Assembly (NCBI RefSeq): GCF_016811915.1
Contig: NZ_CP069127.1
Coordinates: 1,766,001-1,830,000 of the forward strand
Direction: 5' to 3'
From: Brevibacillus choshinensis
GTDB taxonomy: Bacteria; Bacillota; Bacilli; Brevibacillales; Brevibacillaceae
DNA: 64,000 nt
The notes under the pieces were generated by a model that saw only the letters and a list, made by a program, of their open reading frames with translations, ran no database searches and was not told the origin of the DNA. This document shows positions 17,377 through 26,662 of this stretch, piece by piece. Made by a program: the position numbers and the translations under genes. Every line of letters begins with the position of its first letter. The stretch's first letter is position 1.

Positions 17377-18336
17377 ATGAAAAAAGTACTGGTATTGGCA
17401 GAAGTTCGTGACGGACAACTTCGCAATGTGTCGCTGGAAGCTTTGGCTGCAGCACAGACATTGGCAGAAGGCGGAGAAGTGACAGCAGCCGTTTTTGGAA
17501 CAAATGCTGCGCAGCTGGCAGTAACTCTCGGACAACATGGAGCGAGCACGGTTTATACCGCTGACCATAGCGCTCTTTCTCAATACACACCGGATGCTTT
17601 CACGCAGGCGTTGACCCAATTGATCGACCTGGCAAATCCGGATGCGATCGTTCTCGGTCATACCGCAATCGGCCGCGACGTCGCACCGCGAGTTGCTGCA
17701 CGTCTGGGATATGGACTGATATCTGACGTGACCGGTTTGGAAGCGGGTCCTGTGTTCGTACGCCCCATCTACGCTGGAAAAGCTTTTCAACAACGTAAAT
17801 TTGTTGATGGAAAAACTTTCGTTACTATACGACCAAACAATATCGCGATCGCAGAGGCGGATGCCTCCAAGACCGCTACGATTGTTCCGGTTGAACTGGA
17901 GATCAAAGACCTGCGTTCCATCGTGAAGGAAGTCGTGCGCAAAACCAGCGGCAAAGTGGATCTTTCCGAGGCGAAGGTGATCATTTCCGGCGGCCGCGGC
18001 GTGAAGAGTGCGGAAGGCTTCAAGACCTTGTATGAGCTGGCAGATGTACTGGGTGCTGCCGTAGGTGCATCACGAGGGGCGTGCGATGCAGACTATTGCG
18101 ATTACTCCATGCAAATCGGGCAGACAGGGAAGGTAGTGACACCGGATCTGTACATCGCGTGCGGTATTTCCGGTGCTATCCAGCACTTGGCTGGGATGTC
18201 CAGCTCCAGAGTGATCGTGGCGATCAACAAAGACCCGGAAGCTCCTATCTTCCAGGTAGCCGATTACGGCATCGTCGGCGATTTGTTCGAAGTCGTACCG
18301 CTTCTGACTGCTGAATTCAAAAAAGTACTGGTATAG
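17377..18336 (+). CDS. etfA: Electron transfer flavoprotein alpha subunit
   Basis: A 319-residue EtfA. The C-terminal FAD domain shows [53 protein letters not shown] and [21 protein letters not shown] in the canonical order. It binds FAD and forms the heterodimer with EtfB. GAGGAGAGG lies upstream of the ATG. A terminator follows within 20 bases, ending the beta-oxidation unit. Confidence 0.95.
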   Translation: MKKVLVLAEVRDGQLRNVSLEALAAAQTLAEGGEVTAAVFGTNAAQLAVTLGQHGASTVYTADHSALSQYTPDAFTQALTQLIDLANPDAIVLGHTAIGRDVAPRVAARLGYGLISDVTGLEAGPVFVRPIYAGKAFQQRKFVDGKTFVTIRPNNIAIAEADASKTATIVPVELEIKDLRSIVKEVVRKTSGKVDLSEAKVIISGGRGVKSAEGFKTLYELADVLGAAVGASRGACDADYCDYSMQIGQTGKVVTPDLYIACGISGAIQHLAGMSSSRVIVAINKDPEAPIFQVADYGIVGDLFEVVPLLTAEFKKVLV

Positions 18337-18355
18337 CCGCCAATAGGGATTGCAC

Positions 18356-18384
18356 AAAAAAGCGTCGGTTCAGGCGCTTTTTTT
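18356..18384 (+). terminator. Intrinsic terminator after etfA
   Basis: AAAAAGCG pairs with CGCTTTTT (with further pairing inside the loop CCTG/CGGG region) and ends in a seven-base T run. Confidence 0.8.
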
Positions 18385-18543
18385 GTTGCCGGTCACCGTT
18401 CGAAATAAGGCGGCATAAGACTGGATAGACTAATCGTGAAGTGCGCACAAAGTGTCCGGCGCCATAGTCATTTTCGGTATGGAATGATATACTGATGCGT
18501 GTGGAACCTTTTTCCGTAATTGAAAACAAGGAGGTAACTTCTC

Positions 18544-18861
18544 ATGGCAATCGTAAATGGTACTGACCAAAACTTTTCCCAGGAAGTAGAGCAAGGCGGT
18601 ACAGTCCTGGTTGACTTCTGGGCTCCATGGTGCGGCCCTTGCAAAATGATCGCTCCCGTTTTGGAACAAATGGATAGCGAAGTGGGCTCCAAGCTCAAAA
18701 TCGTGAAAGTAAACGTGGATGACAACCCAGATTCTGCTGGTCGCTTCGGCGTAATGTCCATCCCTACCCTGATCGTTTTCAAAGACGGTCAGCCAGTTGA
18801 CAAAGTCATCGGCTTCCAACCAAAAGAAGCTTTGATGGCAACTGTTGGCAAACACCTGTAA
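18544..18861 (+). CDS. trxA: Thioredoxin
   Basis: A 105-residue thioredoxin with the redox motif WAPWCGPCKM (about residues 26-35) and the conserved cis-proline segment MSIPTLIVF. It is a cytoplasmic disulfide reductase that serves ribonucleotide reductase and others. AAGGAGGT stands six to seven bases before the ATG. The etfA-trxA-uvrC order of Bacillus is preserved except that the liv operon lies between trxA and uvrC here. Confidence 0.96.
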   Translation: MAIVNGTDQNFSQEVEQGGTVLVDFWAPWCGPCKMIAPVLEQMDSEVGSKLKIVKVNVDDNPDSAGRFGVMSIPTLIVFKDGQPVDKVIGFQPKEALMATVGKHL

Positions 18862-18879
18862 GAAAAAAGCAGCAAATGG

Positions 18880-18912
18880 GAAACGGCATCTACTTGTAGA
18901 TGTCGTTTTTTA
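18880..18912 (+). terminator. Intrinsic terminator after trxA
   Basis: AACGGCATCTAC pairs with GTAGATGTCGTT across a two-base centre, followed by six T. The ~250 bases from here to livJ are AT-rich and I see no gene there. Confidence 0.8.
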
Positions 18913-19161
18913 ATGTGAGTAAAATGTTAAAAATATCCTTTTTTATGCTTTCGAAAGGCAAAAAGAAGCGTGATGGTGGCAGGAGGTACGTTTTGCGAAG
19001 AACCCAGAAACCCCAACAGGACAAGCAATATTCTGAACGATCGTTTGCCAAAAAACAAAGTTTAAAGAGAGAAAATTGTTTGCGTTTTCGTAATACATTG
19101 ATTAAAATTCATATATTCAATTTTTTAGAAAGATTTATAAAAAATTAAGGGAGGATTTTCG

Positions 19162-20358
19162 ATGAAAGGGTTCAGTCTTGTAAAGTCACTGGCAACAATT
19201 TCATTAGGTGCCGTATTGATGGTTGGCTGCTCAAGCGGTAACAATGCAGCGCCAGCAGCAAACGGAGGAGGTTCGGCTCCTGCACAGGCACCAGCAGCGG
19301 AAGCAGGCGGAGGAGAATTTACAGCACAGATCGGTGTGGTCGGGTTCTTGTCCGGTTCTGGCGCAGCTTACGGCGAAGCGCAAAAAGCAGGTCTGGAATT
19401 GGCTTTGGGCGAGCTGAACGAAGCGAACAAAGGCAAACTCAAGATGGAATTGAAGTTTGAAGATTCTGGCGGAGAAAAAGAAGGGGCCATTAACGCAGTA
19501 AATAAACTGATAAATCAGGATAATGTGGTAGCGATTATCGGACCGACTCTCTCTGGTGAAATGTTCGCAGCGGGTCCAGTTGCAAACGAAGCAGAAGTTC
19601 CGATCTTCGGCATCTCCAATACATCCGAGGGCATCAACGACATCGGGGAGTACGTATTCCGCAACTCTCTTCCTGAATCCATCGCAATCCCGACAGCGAT
19701 GAAAGCAGCGGTCGAGAAAAAAGGAATCAAAAAGGTTGCTCTGATCTATGCAGCCAATGACGACTTCTCCGTTAACGGCTACAAAGTCATGAAGGCGACT
19801 GCGGAAAAAATGGGTCTGGAAATCACGGGCGAAGCGACTTTCTCCAATGGCGATGTTGACTTCTCCGCTCAGCTGACCAAGCTGAAGCAGACCAACCCGG
19901 ATGCTCTTTTGGTATCTGCACTGTACAAAGAAGGCTCCATGGTCGTGAAAAAAGCCCGCGAGCTGGGCATCACGGCAACAATCCTGGGCGGAAATGGCTT
20001 CAACAACCCGAAAGTATTTGAAATCGCAGGTCCTGCAGCTGATGGTCTGATCGTAGCTACTCCTTTCAGCCCTGAAAAGCAAGACGAAAAAGTACAAGCC
20101 TTCGTAAAAGCGTTCGAAGCGAAATACAACAAAAAGCCTGACCAATTCGCAGCACAAGCGTACGACTCTCTCTACATCATGTCTCAATCCCTGCTGGGCG
20201 CTGGCAAAGCTGACCGTGAAGAACTGCGCGGCCAACTGGCACAGTTGAAAGACTTCGCTGGCGTATCCGGTAAGCTGTCCTTTGACGAGAAGCGCAATCC
20301 AATCGGTGATGCAGTCGTAGTCGTAGCAAAAGACGGCAAATTCGTACCATTCGAATAA
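19162..20358 (+). CDS. livJ: Branched-chain amino acid ABC transporter substrate-binding lipoprotein
   Basis: A 398-residue secreted lipoprotein. The signal peptide ends in the lipobox LMVGC (Cys at about residue 23), then comes a low-complexity Ala/Gly/Pro linker. The mature part is a type I periplasmic-binding fold (Peripla_BP_6) with GFLSGSGAAYGEAQKAGLEL and IIGPTLSGEMFAAGPVANE. It captures leucine, isoleucine, valine or a related ligand and delivers it to LivHM. It begins a five-gene unit. A run of hairpins separates it from livH, which would let the binding protein be made in excess. Confidence 0.93.
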   Translation: MKGFSLVKSLATISLGAVLMVGCSSGNNAAPAANGGGSAPAQAPAAEAGGGEFTAQIGVVGFLSGSGAAYGEAQKAGLELALGELNEANKGKLKMELKFEDSGGEKEGAINAVNKLINQDNVVAIIGPTLSGEMFAAGPVANEAEVPIFGISNTSEGINDIGEYVFRNSLPESIAIPTAMKAAVEKKGIKKVALIYAANDDFSVNGYKVMKATAEKMGLEITGEATFSNGDVDFSAQLTKLKQTNPDALLVSALYKEGSMVVKKARELGITATILGGNGFNNPKVFEIAGPAADGLIVATPFSPEKQDEKVQAFVKAFEAKYNKKPDQFAAQAYDSLYIMSQSLLGAGKADREELRGQLAQLKDFAGVSGKLSFDEKRNPIGDAVVVVAKDGKFVPFE

Positions 20359-20367
20359 GGGGAGGCT

Positions 20368-20535
20368 GCCCGGGGAATCCCGGGCTCTTCTTTCAGCTAA
20401 TGAAGTAAGAAAACCACGTTCGTCATCAAGAAACGCATGTCCTAACCTCAAGAAAGGGCTCCGTCGATATGGCGGAGCCAAGTTTTCTAACTGGATCAGG
20501 AAGTATAAACACCGACGTTTTACTTGCTGATCCAG
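20368..20535 (+). promoter_or_regulatory. Three successive hairpins between livJ and livH
   Basis: Hairpin 1 is GCCCGGG/CCCGGGC (20368-20385) followed by TCTTCTTT and looks like a leaky terminator. Hairpin 2 is GGCTCCG/CGGAGCC (20457-20479) followed by AAGTTTTCT. Hairpin 3 is CTGGATCAG/CTGATCCAG (20491-20535) with a 27-base loop. The 269-base gap has no gene. Such an arrangement typically reduces transcription into the transporter genes or protects the livJ mRNA. Confidence 0.6.
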
Positions 20536-20627
20536 CCAGAATAACTTTCCGCAATCCAGCGGTCTGACCAGGACTTTAGGCGTGTGTCTCGAAAATGATG
20601 GAACCACTTTACAGTGAGGTGAGGCAG

Positions 20628-21494
20628 TTGTTTTGGCAGCAATTAGTCAATGGCTTGACAGTAGGTAGTACCTATTCATTGATCGCATTGGGCTATACGC
20701 TCATTTTCGGTGTCCTGGGCATCATCAACATGGCGCATGGACAGATCTTTATTTTCGGTTCGCTGGTAGGACTCGTCCTGATGACGAGCATGCAGATGCC
20801 GCTAGGAGTTGCACTGGTTGCATCTATCGTCATTTCTGCAATCCTGGGACTTATATTGGAATATGCGGCTTTGCGTCCCCTTCGCAAAAAGAACGTTCCC
20901 CACTTGGCGTCCTTGATCAGTACGATTGGTTTTGCCATTCTCGTCGAAGAGGCGATGCACAAAATCTTCGGTGCAGACTCTCGCGCATTTCCGCAATCCT
21001 TCGGTGACAAGACGTTTGATTTAGGCATCATTCAAGTACGCAGTGTGGATCTCATCATTCTCGGCATTTCACTGATCCTGATGTTTGTCCTGCACTTCTG
21101 GATTCAAAAGACCAAAATGGGGAAAGCGATTCGTGCCACTGCGGAAAATGCGGATACCGCCAATATCCTGGGGATCAACACGAACATGGTCATCATCGTT
21201 ACCGTCATGCTGGCTTCTGCTCTCGGGGGCGTAGCGGGTATTCTGATCGGAATGGCGTACTCTGCATTGATTCCTACCATGGGGATGACTCTTGGATTCA
21301 AAGGGTTGGCTGTGCTGATTCTGGGTGGAGTCGGCAGCATTCCGGGGGCCATGGTATGTGGCGTACTGCTCGGGGTAATCGAGGTGTTCACGGTAGCGTA
21401 CGGCGACTCCTCGTATCGGGACGCTGTCGCATTCGGCTTGATCATCATCATTTTGCTGCTGAAACCTGAAGGACTATTCGGACGAAAAGCGTAA
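20628..21494 (+). CDS. livH: Branched-chain amino acid ABC permease LivH
   Basis: A permease of about 288 residues with eight or so hydrophobic helices. The N-terminus WQQLVNGLTVGSTYSLIALGYTLIFGVL and the later GIAYSAL-type and GGVGSIPGAM segments are typical of LivH. I prefer a TTG start at 20628, because AGGTGAGG lies five to six bases upstream and the resulting MFWQQLVNGL fits the family start. The in-frame ATG at 20595 has no ribosome binding site. It pairs with LivM in the membrane. Confidence 0.92.
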   Translation: MFWQQLVNGLTVGSTYSLIALGYTLIFGVLGIINMAHGQIFIFGSLVGLVLMTSMQMPLGVALVASIVISAILGLILEYAALRPLRKKNVPHLASLISTIGFAILVEEAMHKIFGADSRAFPQSFGDKTFDLGIIQVRSVDLIILGISLILMFVLHFWIQKTKMGKAIRATAENADTANILGINTNMVIIVTVMLASALGGVAGILIGMAYSALIPTMGMTLGFKGLAVLILGGVGSIPGAMVCGVLLGVIEVFTVAYGDSSYRDAVAFGLIIIILLLKPEGLFGRKA

Positions 21495-21509
21495 GGAGGT
21501 GCACACGAG

Positions 21510-22469
21510 ATGGATATATTGAATCCCTACAATTTACAAGTATTCACGTTTATTTTGCTAAACAGCATTCTTGCGATTAGTATCTATATCACACTCTCGA
21601 CGGGCCAGCTCTCGTTGGGACATGCTGGATTTATGAGTATCGGAGCCTTCACGGCCAGTATTTTGTCCAAGCAAGCGGACATGCCGATGTTCATCGCAAT
21701 CATCATCGGTGGACTGGCAGCCGGAATCGTCGCTTTGCTGATCGGAGCACCGACATTGAAGCTGCACGGATTGTATTTGGCCATTGCCACGCTCGGTTTT
21801 GGTGAAGTGATTCGCGTTATTTTGCTGAACATGAAAATTACGAACGGTGCACTGGGACTTACCGGTCTGCAGTCCATCGGGAACTATTTATATGATTTCG
21901 AAAAAGCGATGGGGTTGAAAGCTCAGTCGCTCGGTATCTCTGTCATCCAGATGAAGTCCTTGACGACATTCGTGTTTATGCTGCTGCTGTTTGCTGTTGT
22001 GCTGTTCCTGACTTTGCGTTTGAACCGCTCGAGACTGGGCCGTGCCTTTGAAGCGATCAAAGCGGACGAAACAGCTGCTCGCGCGATGGGATTGCAAGTG
22101 GCGTATTACAAGATGCTCGCCTTTATCATCGGCTCGGTACTGGCAGGGGTTTGCGGCGGATTGTATGCGCACATCACGACGACGATCACACCAGACGACT
22201 TTAACTATCACAAAGTCGTAGAGATTTTGTCCTATGCCGTTATCGGGGGAAGCGAAGTGGTTTGGGGTCCTCTGTTCGGTGCGCTTGTGCTGACGGCTCT
22301 GCCGGAGGTGCTGCGCGGATTGGCGGAGTACAAAATGCTGATGTACGGTTTGATCATGGTCGGCGTCATGGCATTCCGTCCACACGGCTTGATCGGTACG
22401 GATACGTTCCAAAAGCTTTTCCGCCGCCGCAAGGGCAAGCCGGGAAATGAAGCGAAGGAGGGAATGTGA
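21510..22469 (+). CDS. livM: Branched-chain amino acid ABC permease LivM
   Basis: A 319-residue permease with about nine helices, the STGQLSLGHAGFMSIGAF motif near the N-terminus and the coupling-helix region RLGRAFEAIKADETAARAMG that contacts the ATPases. GAGGTG lies upstream of the ATG, 15 bases after livH. Its stop codon lies one base before the GTG start of livG, indicating translational coupling. Confidence 0.94.
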   Translation: MDILNPYNLQVFTFILLNSILAISIYITLSTGQLSLGHAGFMSIGAFTASILSKQADMPMFIAIIIGGLAAGIVALLIGAPTLKLHGLYLAIATLGFGEVIRVILLNMKITNGALGLTGLQSIGNYLYDFEKAMGLKAQSLGISVIQMKSLTTFVFMLLLFAVVLFLTLRLNRSRLGRAFEAIKADETAARAMGLQVAYYKMLAFIIGSVLAGVCGGLYAHITTTITPDDFNYHKVVEILSYAVIGGSEVVWGPLFGALVLTALPEVLRGLAEYKMLMYGLIMVGVMAFRPHGLIGTDTFQKLFRRRKGKPGNEAKEGM

Positions 22470-22470
22470 C

Positions 22471-23232
22471 GTGCTGTTAGAACTGAAGAATGTAGGCAAA
22501 AGCTTCGGTGGGATCACGGCCTTGCGTGACGTTTCCTTTGGTGTAAAGGAAGGCGAAATCGTCGGCTTGATCGGCCCGAACGGAGCTGGGAAAACGACCA
22601 TTTTTAACATGGCAACGGGTATTTTTGCACCGACGACGGGCACTTTTTCGTTTGCAGGGCAGGAGTTGAACGGTGTCGCTCCAAACAAGATTACGGAAAT
22701 GGGCGTTGCTCGGACGTTTCAGAACATTCGGCTCTTTGGGCACATGAGCGCGTTGGATAATGTCAAGATCGGCTGCCATTCCCGGATGAAGGCTGGCTTT
22801 TGGGCAGCTTTGCTCCGCACGCCGAGTCAACGAAAAGAAGAACGGGAAGTGGAGAAAAAGGCAGAGGCACTGCTTGAATTTGTAGGCTTGTCCGACGTGC
22901 GTGATGTCCGCTCCGATACGCTGGCATACGGTCAGCAGCGTCGCTTGGAAATTGCGCGAGCGCTCGCTACCGAGCCGAAGCTGCTCTTGCTGGACGAGCC
23001 TGCCGCAGGGATGATCGAAAGTGAAACGAAGTCCTTGACAGAGTTGGTCCGTAAAATTCGCGACAGCGGTATTACCGTGCTTTTGGTGGAGCACGACATG
23101 GGACTCGTCATGAACCTGTGCGATAAAGTCGTCTGCATCAACTTTGGCGTAAAGATTGCGGATGGAACGCCGGCAGAAGTGCAGACCAACCCGGACGTAA
23201 TTGAGGCCTACCTCGGCAAGGAGGAGGAATAA
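22471..23232 (+). CDS. livG: Branched-chain amino acid ABC ATPase LivG
   Basis: A 253-residue ATPase with Walker A GPNGAGKTT (about residue 36), the LivG-specific RTFQNIRLFGHMSALDN segment, signature AYGQQRRLEIARAL and Walker B LLLLDEPAAGM. I choose the GTG at 22471, eight bases after AAGGAGGG; the frame is open further upstream inside livM. It forms the ATPase heterodimer with LivF. Confidence 0.94.
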   Translation: MLLELKNVGKSFGGITALRDVSFGVKEGEIVGLIGPNGAGKTTIFNMATGIFAPTTGTFSFAGQELNGVAPNKITEMGVARTFQNIRLFGHMSALDNVKIGCHSRMKAGFWAALLRTPSQRKEEREVEKKAEALLEFVGLSDVRDVRSDTLAYGQQRRLEIARALATEPKLLLLDEPAAGMIESETKSLTELVRKIRDSGITVLLVEHDMGLVMNLCDKVVCINFGVKIADGTPAEVQTNPDVIEAYLGKEEE

Positions 23233-23234
23233 GC

Positions 23235-23948
23235 ATGCTGAGCATTCAAAACCTGACGACTTCCTACGGGCAGATCAAAGCGATTCGGGGAATTTCCCTG
23301 GAAGTGCCGGAGGGAAAAATCGTCTCCTTGATCGGAGCAAACGGCGCTGGGAAAACGACAACGATGAGAACCATTGCGGGTCAGCTGAAGCCGCAGGGCG
23401 GGAGCATCGTTTTCCGTGGACAAAAGATTGATGGCTCCAAGCCGCATCAGATCGTGAAGAGCGGTCTGGCGCTAGTTCCGGAAGGCCGTCAGATTCTCGG
23501 GAAAATGACGGTGCTGGAAAACCTGGAGATGGGCGCTTTCCAGCGGAACGACGCACAAGGCATTAAAGACGATATGGAAAAAATGATGAACTGGTTTCCG
23601 ATATTGCGGGAACGCTTGTCTCAGCTCGGCGGAACCATGTCGGGGGGACAACAGCAGATGCTGGCGATCGCCCGTGCGTTGATGTCACGCCCGAAGCTGC
23701 TCCTTTTAGACGAGCCGTCCATGGGTCTCGCTCCGATTGTCGTATCGGATATTTTTAAAGTCATCAAAGAGATCAATGCGGAAGGCACGACGGTTCTGAT
23801 CGTCGAGCAAAACGTCAAGCAGGCGTTGAAAATTGCCGATTACGGCTACGTTTTGGAAGCCGGGCAAATCGTACTCGATGGCACTGCCGAGTCGCTCTTG
23901 AATGACGAACGGGTCAAAGAAGCGTATTTGGGTGGCCGCAAGCATTAA
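23235..23948 (+). CDS. livF: Branched-chain amino acid ABC ATPase LivF
   Basis: A 237-residue ATPase with Walker A GANGAGKTTTMRTI, LVPEGRQILGKMTVLENLEMGAF (the LivF Q-loop region), signature MSGGQQQMLAIARALM and Walker B LLLLDEPSMGLAP. AAGGAGGAGG from the end of livG serves as its ribosome binding site. It closes the liv unit. Confidence 0.94.
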   Translation: MLSIQNLTTSYGQIKAIRGISLEVPEGKIVSLIGANGAGKTTTMRTIAGQLKPQGGSIVFRGQKIDGSKPHQIVKSGLALVPEGRQILGKMTVLENLEMGAFQRNDAQGIKDDMEKMMNWFPILRERLSQLGGTMSGGQQQMLAIARALMSRPKLLLLDEPSMGLAPIVVSDIFKVIKEINAEGTTVLIVEQNVKQALKIADYGYVLEAGQIVLDGTAESLLNDERVKEAYLGGRKH

Positions 23949-24085
23949 CCGAACCTGCATCGAAGAAACTGTCGCTCGTACCAATGGGCGGCAGTTTTTT
24001 TCATGTACGATCCGTGGTAACATGGATGAAGGAACGTATATTCTTATCTTTGAGAATAGGCAGTAGGAAGGATGCTATCAATCCC

Positions 24086-24337
24086 ATGACAGATAAAATG
24101 TCCCGAGAGCAGAAGGAATTTCTCGTCCACCAGGTACAGCGCTTTTTTCACGAGCAGCGCGCGGAGGATTTGGGGAATCTGGAGGCGGAAGAGATGATTG
24201 AATTCTTTTGGAAGCAATTAGGACCCATCCTCTACAATCAGGGAGTCCAGGATTGCCGGAAGCTGATGACGGAGAGATTTGCTTCTCTGGAAGACGAACT
24301 GTACGTATTGGAAAAACCTACAGCCTCTCGTCGGTAA
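24086..24337 (+). CDS. DUF2164 family protein
   Basis: An 83-residue soluble protein. The segment [19 protein letters not shown] and [18 protein letters not shown] match the DUF2164 pattern of small cytoplasmic proteins of unknown function. ATG 24086 is used because it gives the usual family length; a GTAGGAAGGAT stretch lies 14-24 bases upstream, so the ribosome binding site is not ideal and ATG 24098 remains possible. It lies directly before uvrC. Confidence 0.72.
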   Translation: MTDKMSREQKEFLVHQVQRFFHEQRAEDLGNLEAEEMIEFFWKQLGPILYNQGVQDCRKLMTERFASLEDELYVLEKPTASRR

Positions 24338-24375
24338 AATTACGAAAGATTATGAAGGCAAGGGAGGGAGCGGCA

Positions 24376-26157
24376 CTGAACAGCTCCTTGAAAGATAAAC
24401 TGGCTGTTTTGCCTGAGAAGCCGGGCTGCTACCTGATGAAAAACAAGAGCGGCGAAATCATCTACGTGGGAAAGGCAAAAGTGCTGAAAAACCGCGTCCG
24501 TTCTTATTTCACCGGCAGCCATGATGGAAAGACACAGCTGTTGGTCAGCGAGATCGTCGATTTTGAATATATCGTCGTCTCATCTGCGATCGAGGCGCTG
24601 GTCCTGGAGTGCAATCTGATCAAGCAGCACAATCCTCGCTACAATGTCATGCTGCGGGATGACAAGACCTATCCCTATATCAAGATTACGAATGAGGCTC
24701 AGCCTCGCCTCGAGATCACCCGCAAGGTCATTAAGGACAAGGCACGTTATTTCGGTCCGTATCCGAATGCAGGGGCAGCCTCCGAAGTGAAAAAACTGCT
24801 GGATCGGCTGTATCCGCTGCGCAAATGCCGCACGATGCCCAAGCAGGTTTGTCTGTATTACCACATGGGGCAATGTCTGGCGCCTTGTGTGGAGGAGGTA
24901 TCTGCAGCTGAAAATCAGCGGCTTGTGGAAGAGATCAGCAAGTTTCTCGATGGCGGCCACGAGGAAATGAAGAAGCAGCTGACGGAGAAAATGATGCAAG
25001 CGGCCGAAAGCATGGAGTTTGAGCGTGCCAAAGAGTACCGCGACCAGATCAAAAATATCGAAGCGGTGATGGAAAAGCAAAAAGTCACGCTGACCGATAC
25101 GGTAGACAGGGACATCATCGGCTATGCCGTAGAAAAAGGCTGGATGTGCGTCCAGGTCTTTTACATGCGCCAGGGCAAAATGATCGAGCGGGATACCACA
25201 TCGTTCCCGTATTACGGCGATGAAGACGAGGATTTCATGTCGTACGTGAGTCAATTTTACTACGACAAGCAAAACGCGCTCCCAAAGGAAGTCTTGCTGC
25301 CTGAGCAGAGTGACACGGAGCTGCTGGGAGAGTGGCTGGGGATCAAGGTGCTTGCGCCGAAGCGAAGCAAAAAGCGGGAGCTAGTGCAGATGGCCTCGGA
25401 GAATGCCCGCATTGCCCTGCAGGAAAAGTTCGCGCTGATGTCCAAGGACGATGCACGCACCGTTCAGGCTGTCCACAATCTGGGGCATATTCTCGGGATC
25501 GGCACACCGAATCGAATCGAGGCGTTTGACAACTCGAATATCCAGGGGACGGAGCCTGTATCGGCGATGATTGTCTTTACCGATGGAAGGCCCGATAAAA
25601 AGGAATACCGCAAATTTAAAATCAAGACAGTGGAAGGGCCGGATGATTACGGCTCGATGCGGGAAGTCATTCGACGCCGTTATTCGCGGCTGCTCAAAGA
25701 AAATGGGACCATGCCCGACCTGATCGTCATCGACGGCGGAAAGGGCCAAATCAGCGCGGCTATGGACGTGCTGGAGAACGAGCTGGGTCTATTTATCCCT
25801 GTCTGCGGTCTCGCCAAGGATGAGAAGCATAGAACCGCCCAGCTCATGTTTGGAGACCCTCCGGAGCCGATCGAGCTGAAAAGGGACAGCTATGAATTCT
25901 ACCTCCTGCAGCGTGTCCAGGATGAGGTGCACCGGTTTGCGATCACATTCCACCGCCAGTCTCGCACGAAGACCATGCTGTCCTCGCAGCTCGACGAGAT
26001 TCCGGGCATCGGGGAAAAGCGCCGCAAGCTGTTGTTTACGCACTTTGGTTCCTTGAAAAAAATGCGGGAAGCGACGGTTGAAGATTTCCGGCAGCTGGGG
26101 ATCGGCGACAAGCTGGCCAAGGAGATTATTTCCCACTTGCGCAAGCTGGAATCCTGA
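24376..26157 (+). CDS. uvrC: UvrABC excision nuclease subunit C, probable CTG start
   Basis: About 593 residues. The N-terminal GIY-YIG nuclease is [19 protein letters not shown], with [15 protein letters not shown] motif ([11 protein letters not shown]) lies near residue 215, the RNase H-like domain has [12 protein letters not shown] and [11 protein letters not shown], and C-terminal helix-hairpin-helix repeats include [12 protein letters not shown]. It makes both incisions in nucleotide excision repair. AGGGAGGG at 24361-24368 is correctly spaced from a CTG at 24376, giving [21 protein letters not shown], which resembles the B. subtilis start. An in-frame ATG at 24352 lacks a ribosome binding site. 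Confidence 0.9.
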   Translation: MNSSLKDKLAVLPEKPGCYLMKNKSGEIIYVGKAKVLKNRVRSYFTGSHDGKTQLLVSEIVDFEYIVVSSAIEALVLECNLIKQHNPRYNVMLRDDKTYPYIKITNEAQPRLEITRKVIKDKARYFGPYPNAGAASEVKKLLDRLYPLRKCRTMPKQVCLYYHMGQCLAPCVEEVSAAENQRLVEEISKFLDGGHEEMKKQLTEKMMQAAESMEFERAKEYRDQIKNIEAVMEKQKVTLTDTVDRDIIGYAVEKGWMCVQVFYMRQGKMIERDTTSFPYYGDEDEDFMSYVSQFYYDKQNALPKEVLLPEQSDTELLGEWLGIKVLAPKRSKKRELVQMASENARIALQEKFALMSKDDARTVQAVHNLGHILGIGTPNRIEAFDNSNIQGTEPVSAMIVFTDGRPDKKEYRKFKIKTVEGPDDYGSMREVIRRRYSRLLKENGTMPDLIVIDGGKGQISAAMDVLENELGLFIPVCGLAKDEKHRTAQLMFGDPPEPIELKRDSYEFYLLQRVQDEVHRFAITFHRQSRTKTMLSSQLDEIPGIGEKRRKLLFTHFGSLKKMREATVEDFRQLGIGDKLAKEIISHLRKLES

Positions 26158-26224
26158 AGCTTGGAAAAAGTCATTGAACCACTCGCTGGTCCATGTTATA
26201 ATCCGATTCAAACAGAATAGTTAG

Positions 26225-26426
26225 CCTCACTTCCATGATGGAGTGAGGTAGAGGCGCGAAAACCAAGAGTACCTCCCTGAGATCGGGAATCTGTGAAGGG
26301 TATGGGAAAGGGGAATTCGCCGAAGTGTGGAGGAAAACCCGATTTTCTTCATGCTGGGTCTGCGTTGAACAAACGCAGGACTGTCATCTGCGCAATCACC
26401 AGTTGCCAGATGGAGTGCTATCTCAC
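26225..26426 (+). promoter_or_regulatory. Lysine riboswitch (L box) aptamer
   Basis: The conserved core is present in order: P1 5' strand GTGAGGTAG (26243-26251), AGGCGCGA, AAGAGTA, GGAATTCGCCGAAG, the GGACTGTCAT segment, and TGGAGTGCTATCTCAC, whose CTATCTCAC closes P1. The family binds lysine and represses lysine biosynthesis, here lysC. A 5' hairpin, CCTCACTTCCATGATGGAGTGAGG (26225-26248, given as the pairing of CCTCACT with AGTGAGG), would compete for the same P1 strand. Confidence 0.93.
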
Positions 26427-26518
26427 GGTGTGTCAGTGTGAGTCATGACGGTTGGTTTTGTCATGCTGTGCGCTGTCCGTGTGTATTGGAAGGGAGGAAC
26501 CGGGATGTCGAAACAATA

Positions 26519-26557
26519 GGCAGCGGCGGGGACTATTCCTTGTCGGTGCCTTTTCTT
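26519..26557 (+). terminator. Expression-platform terminator of the lysine riboswitch
   Basis: GGCAGCGGCGGGG pairs with CCTTGTCGGTGCC (one mismatch, several wobbles) around ACTATT and is followed by TTTTCTT. Lysine binding is expected to favour this stem and stop transcription before lysC. Confidence 0.7.
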
Positions 26558-26662
26558 ATACCATACACGAAGACCGAATGAACATAGAGAAAAATGAAAA
26601 CCATACGAGTACAGGATAAAACCACCAATGAATTGGATAAAAGGAAAAGGGAGAGAAGCCGC

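Noticed and set aside
18900-19148. An 82-codon frame between trxA and livJ
   Set aside because: It begins inside the trxA terminator, is Lys/Arg/Phe-rich as AT-rich non-coding DNA often is, and has no ribosome binding site.
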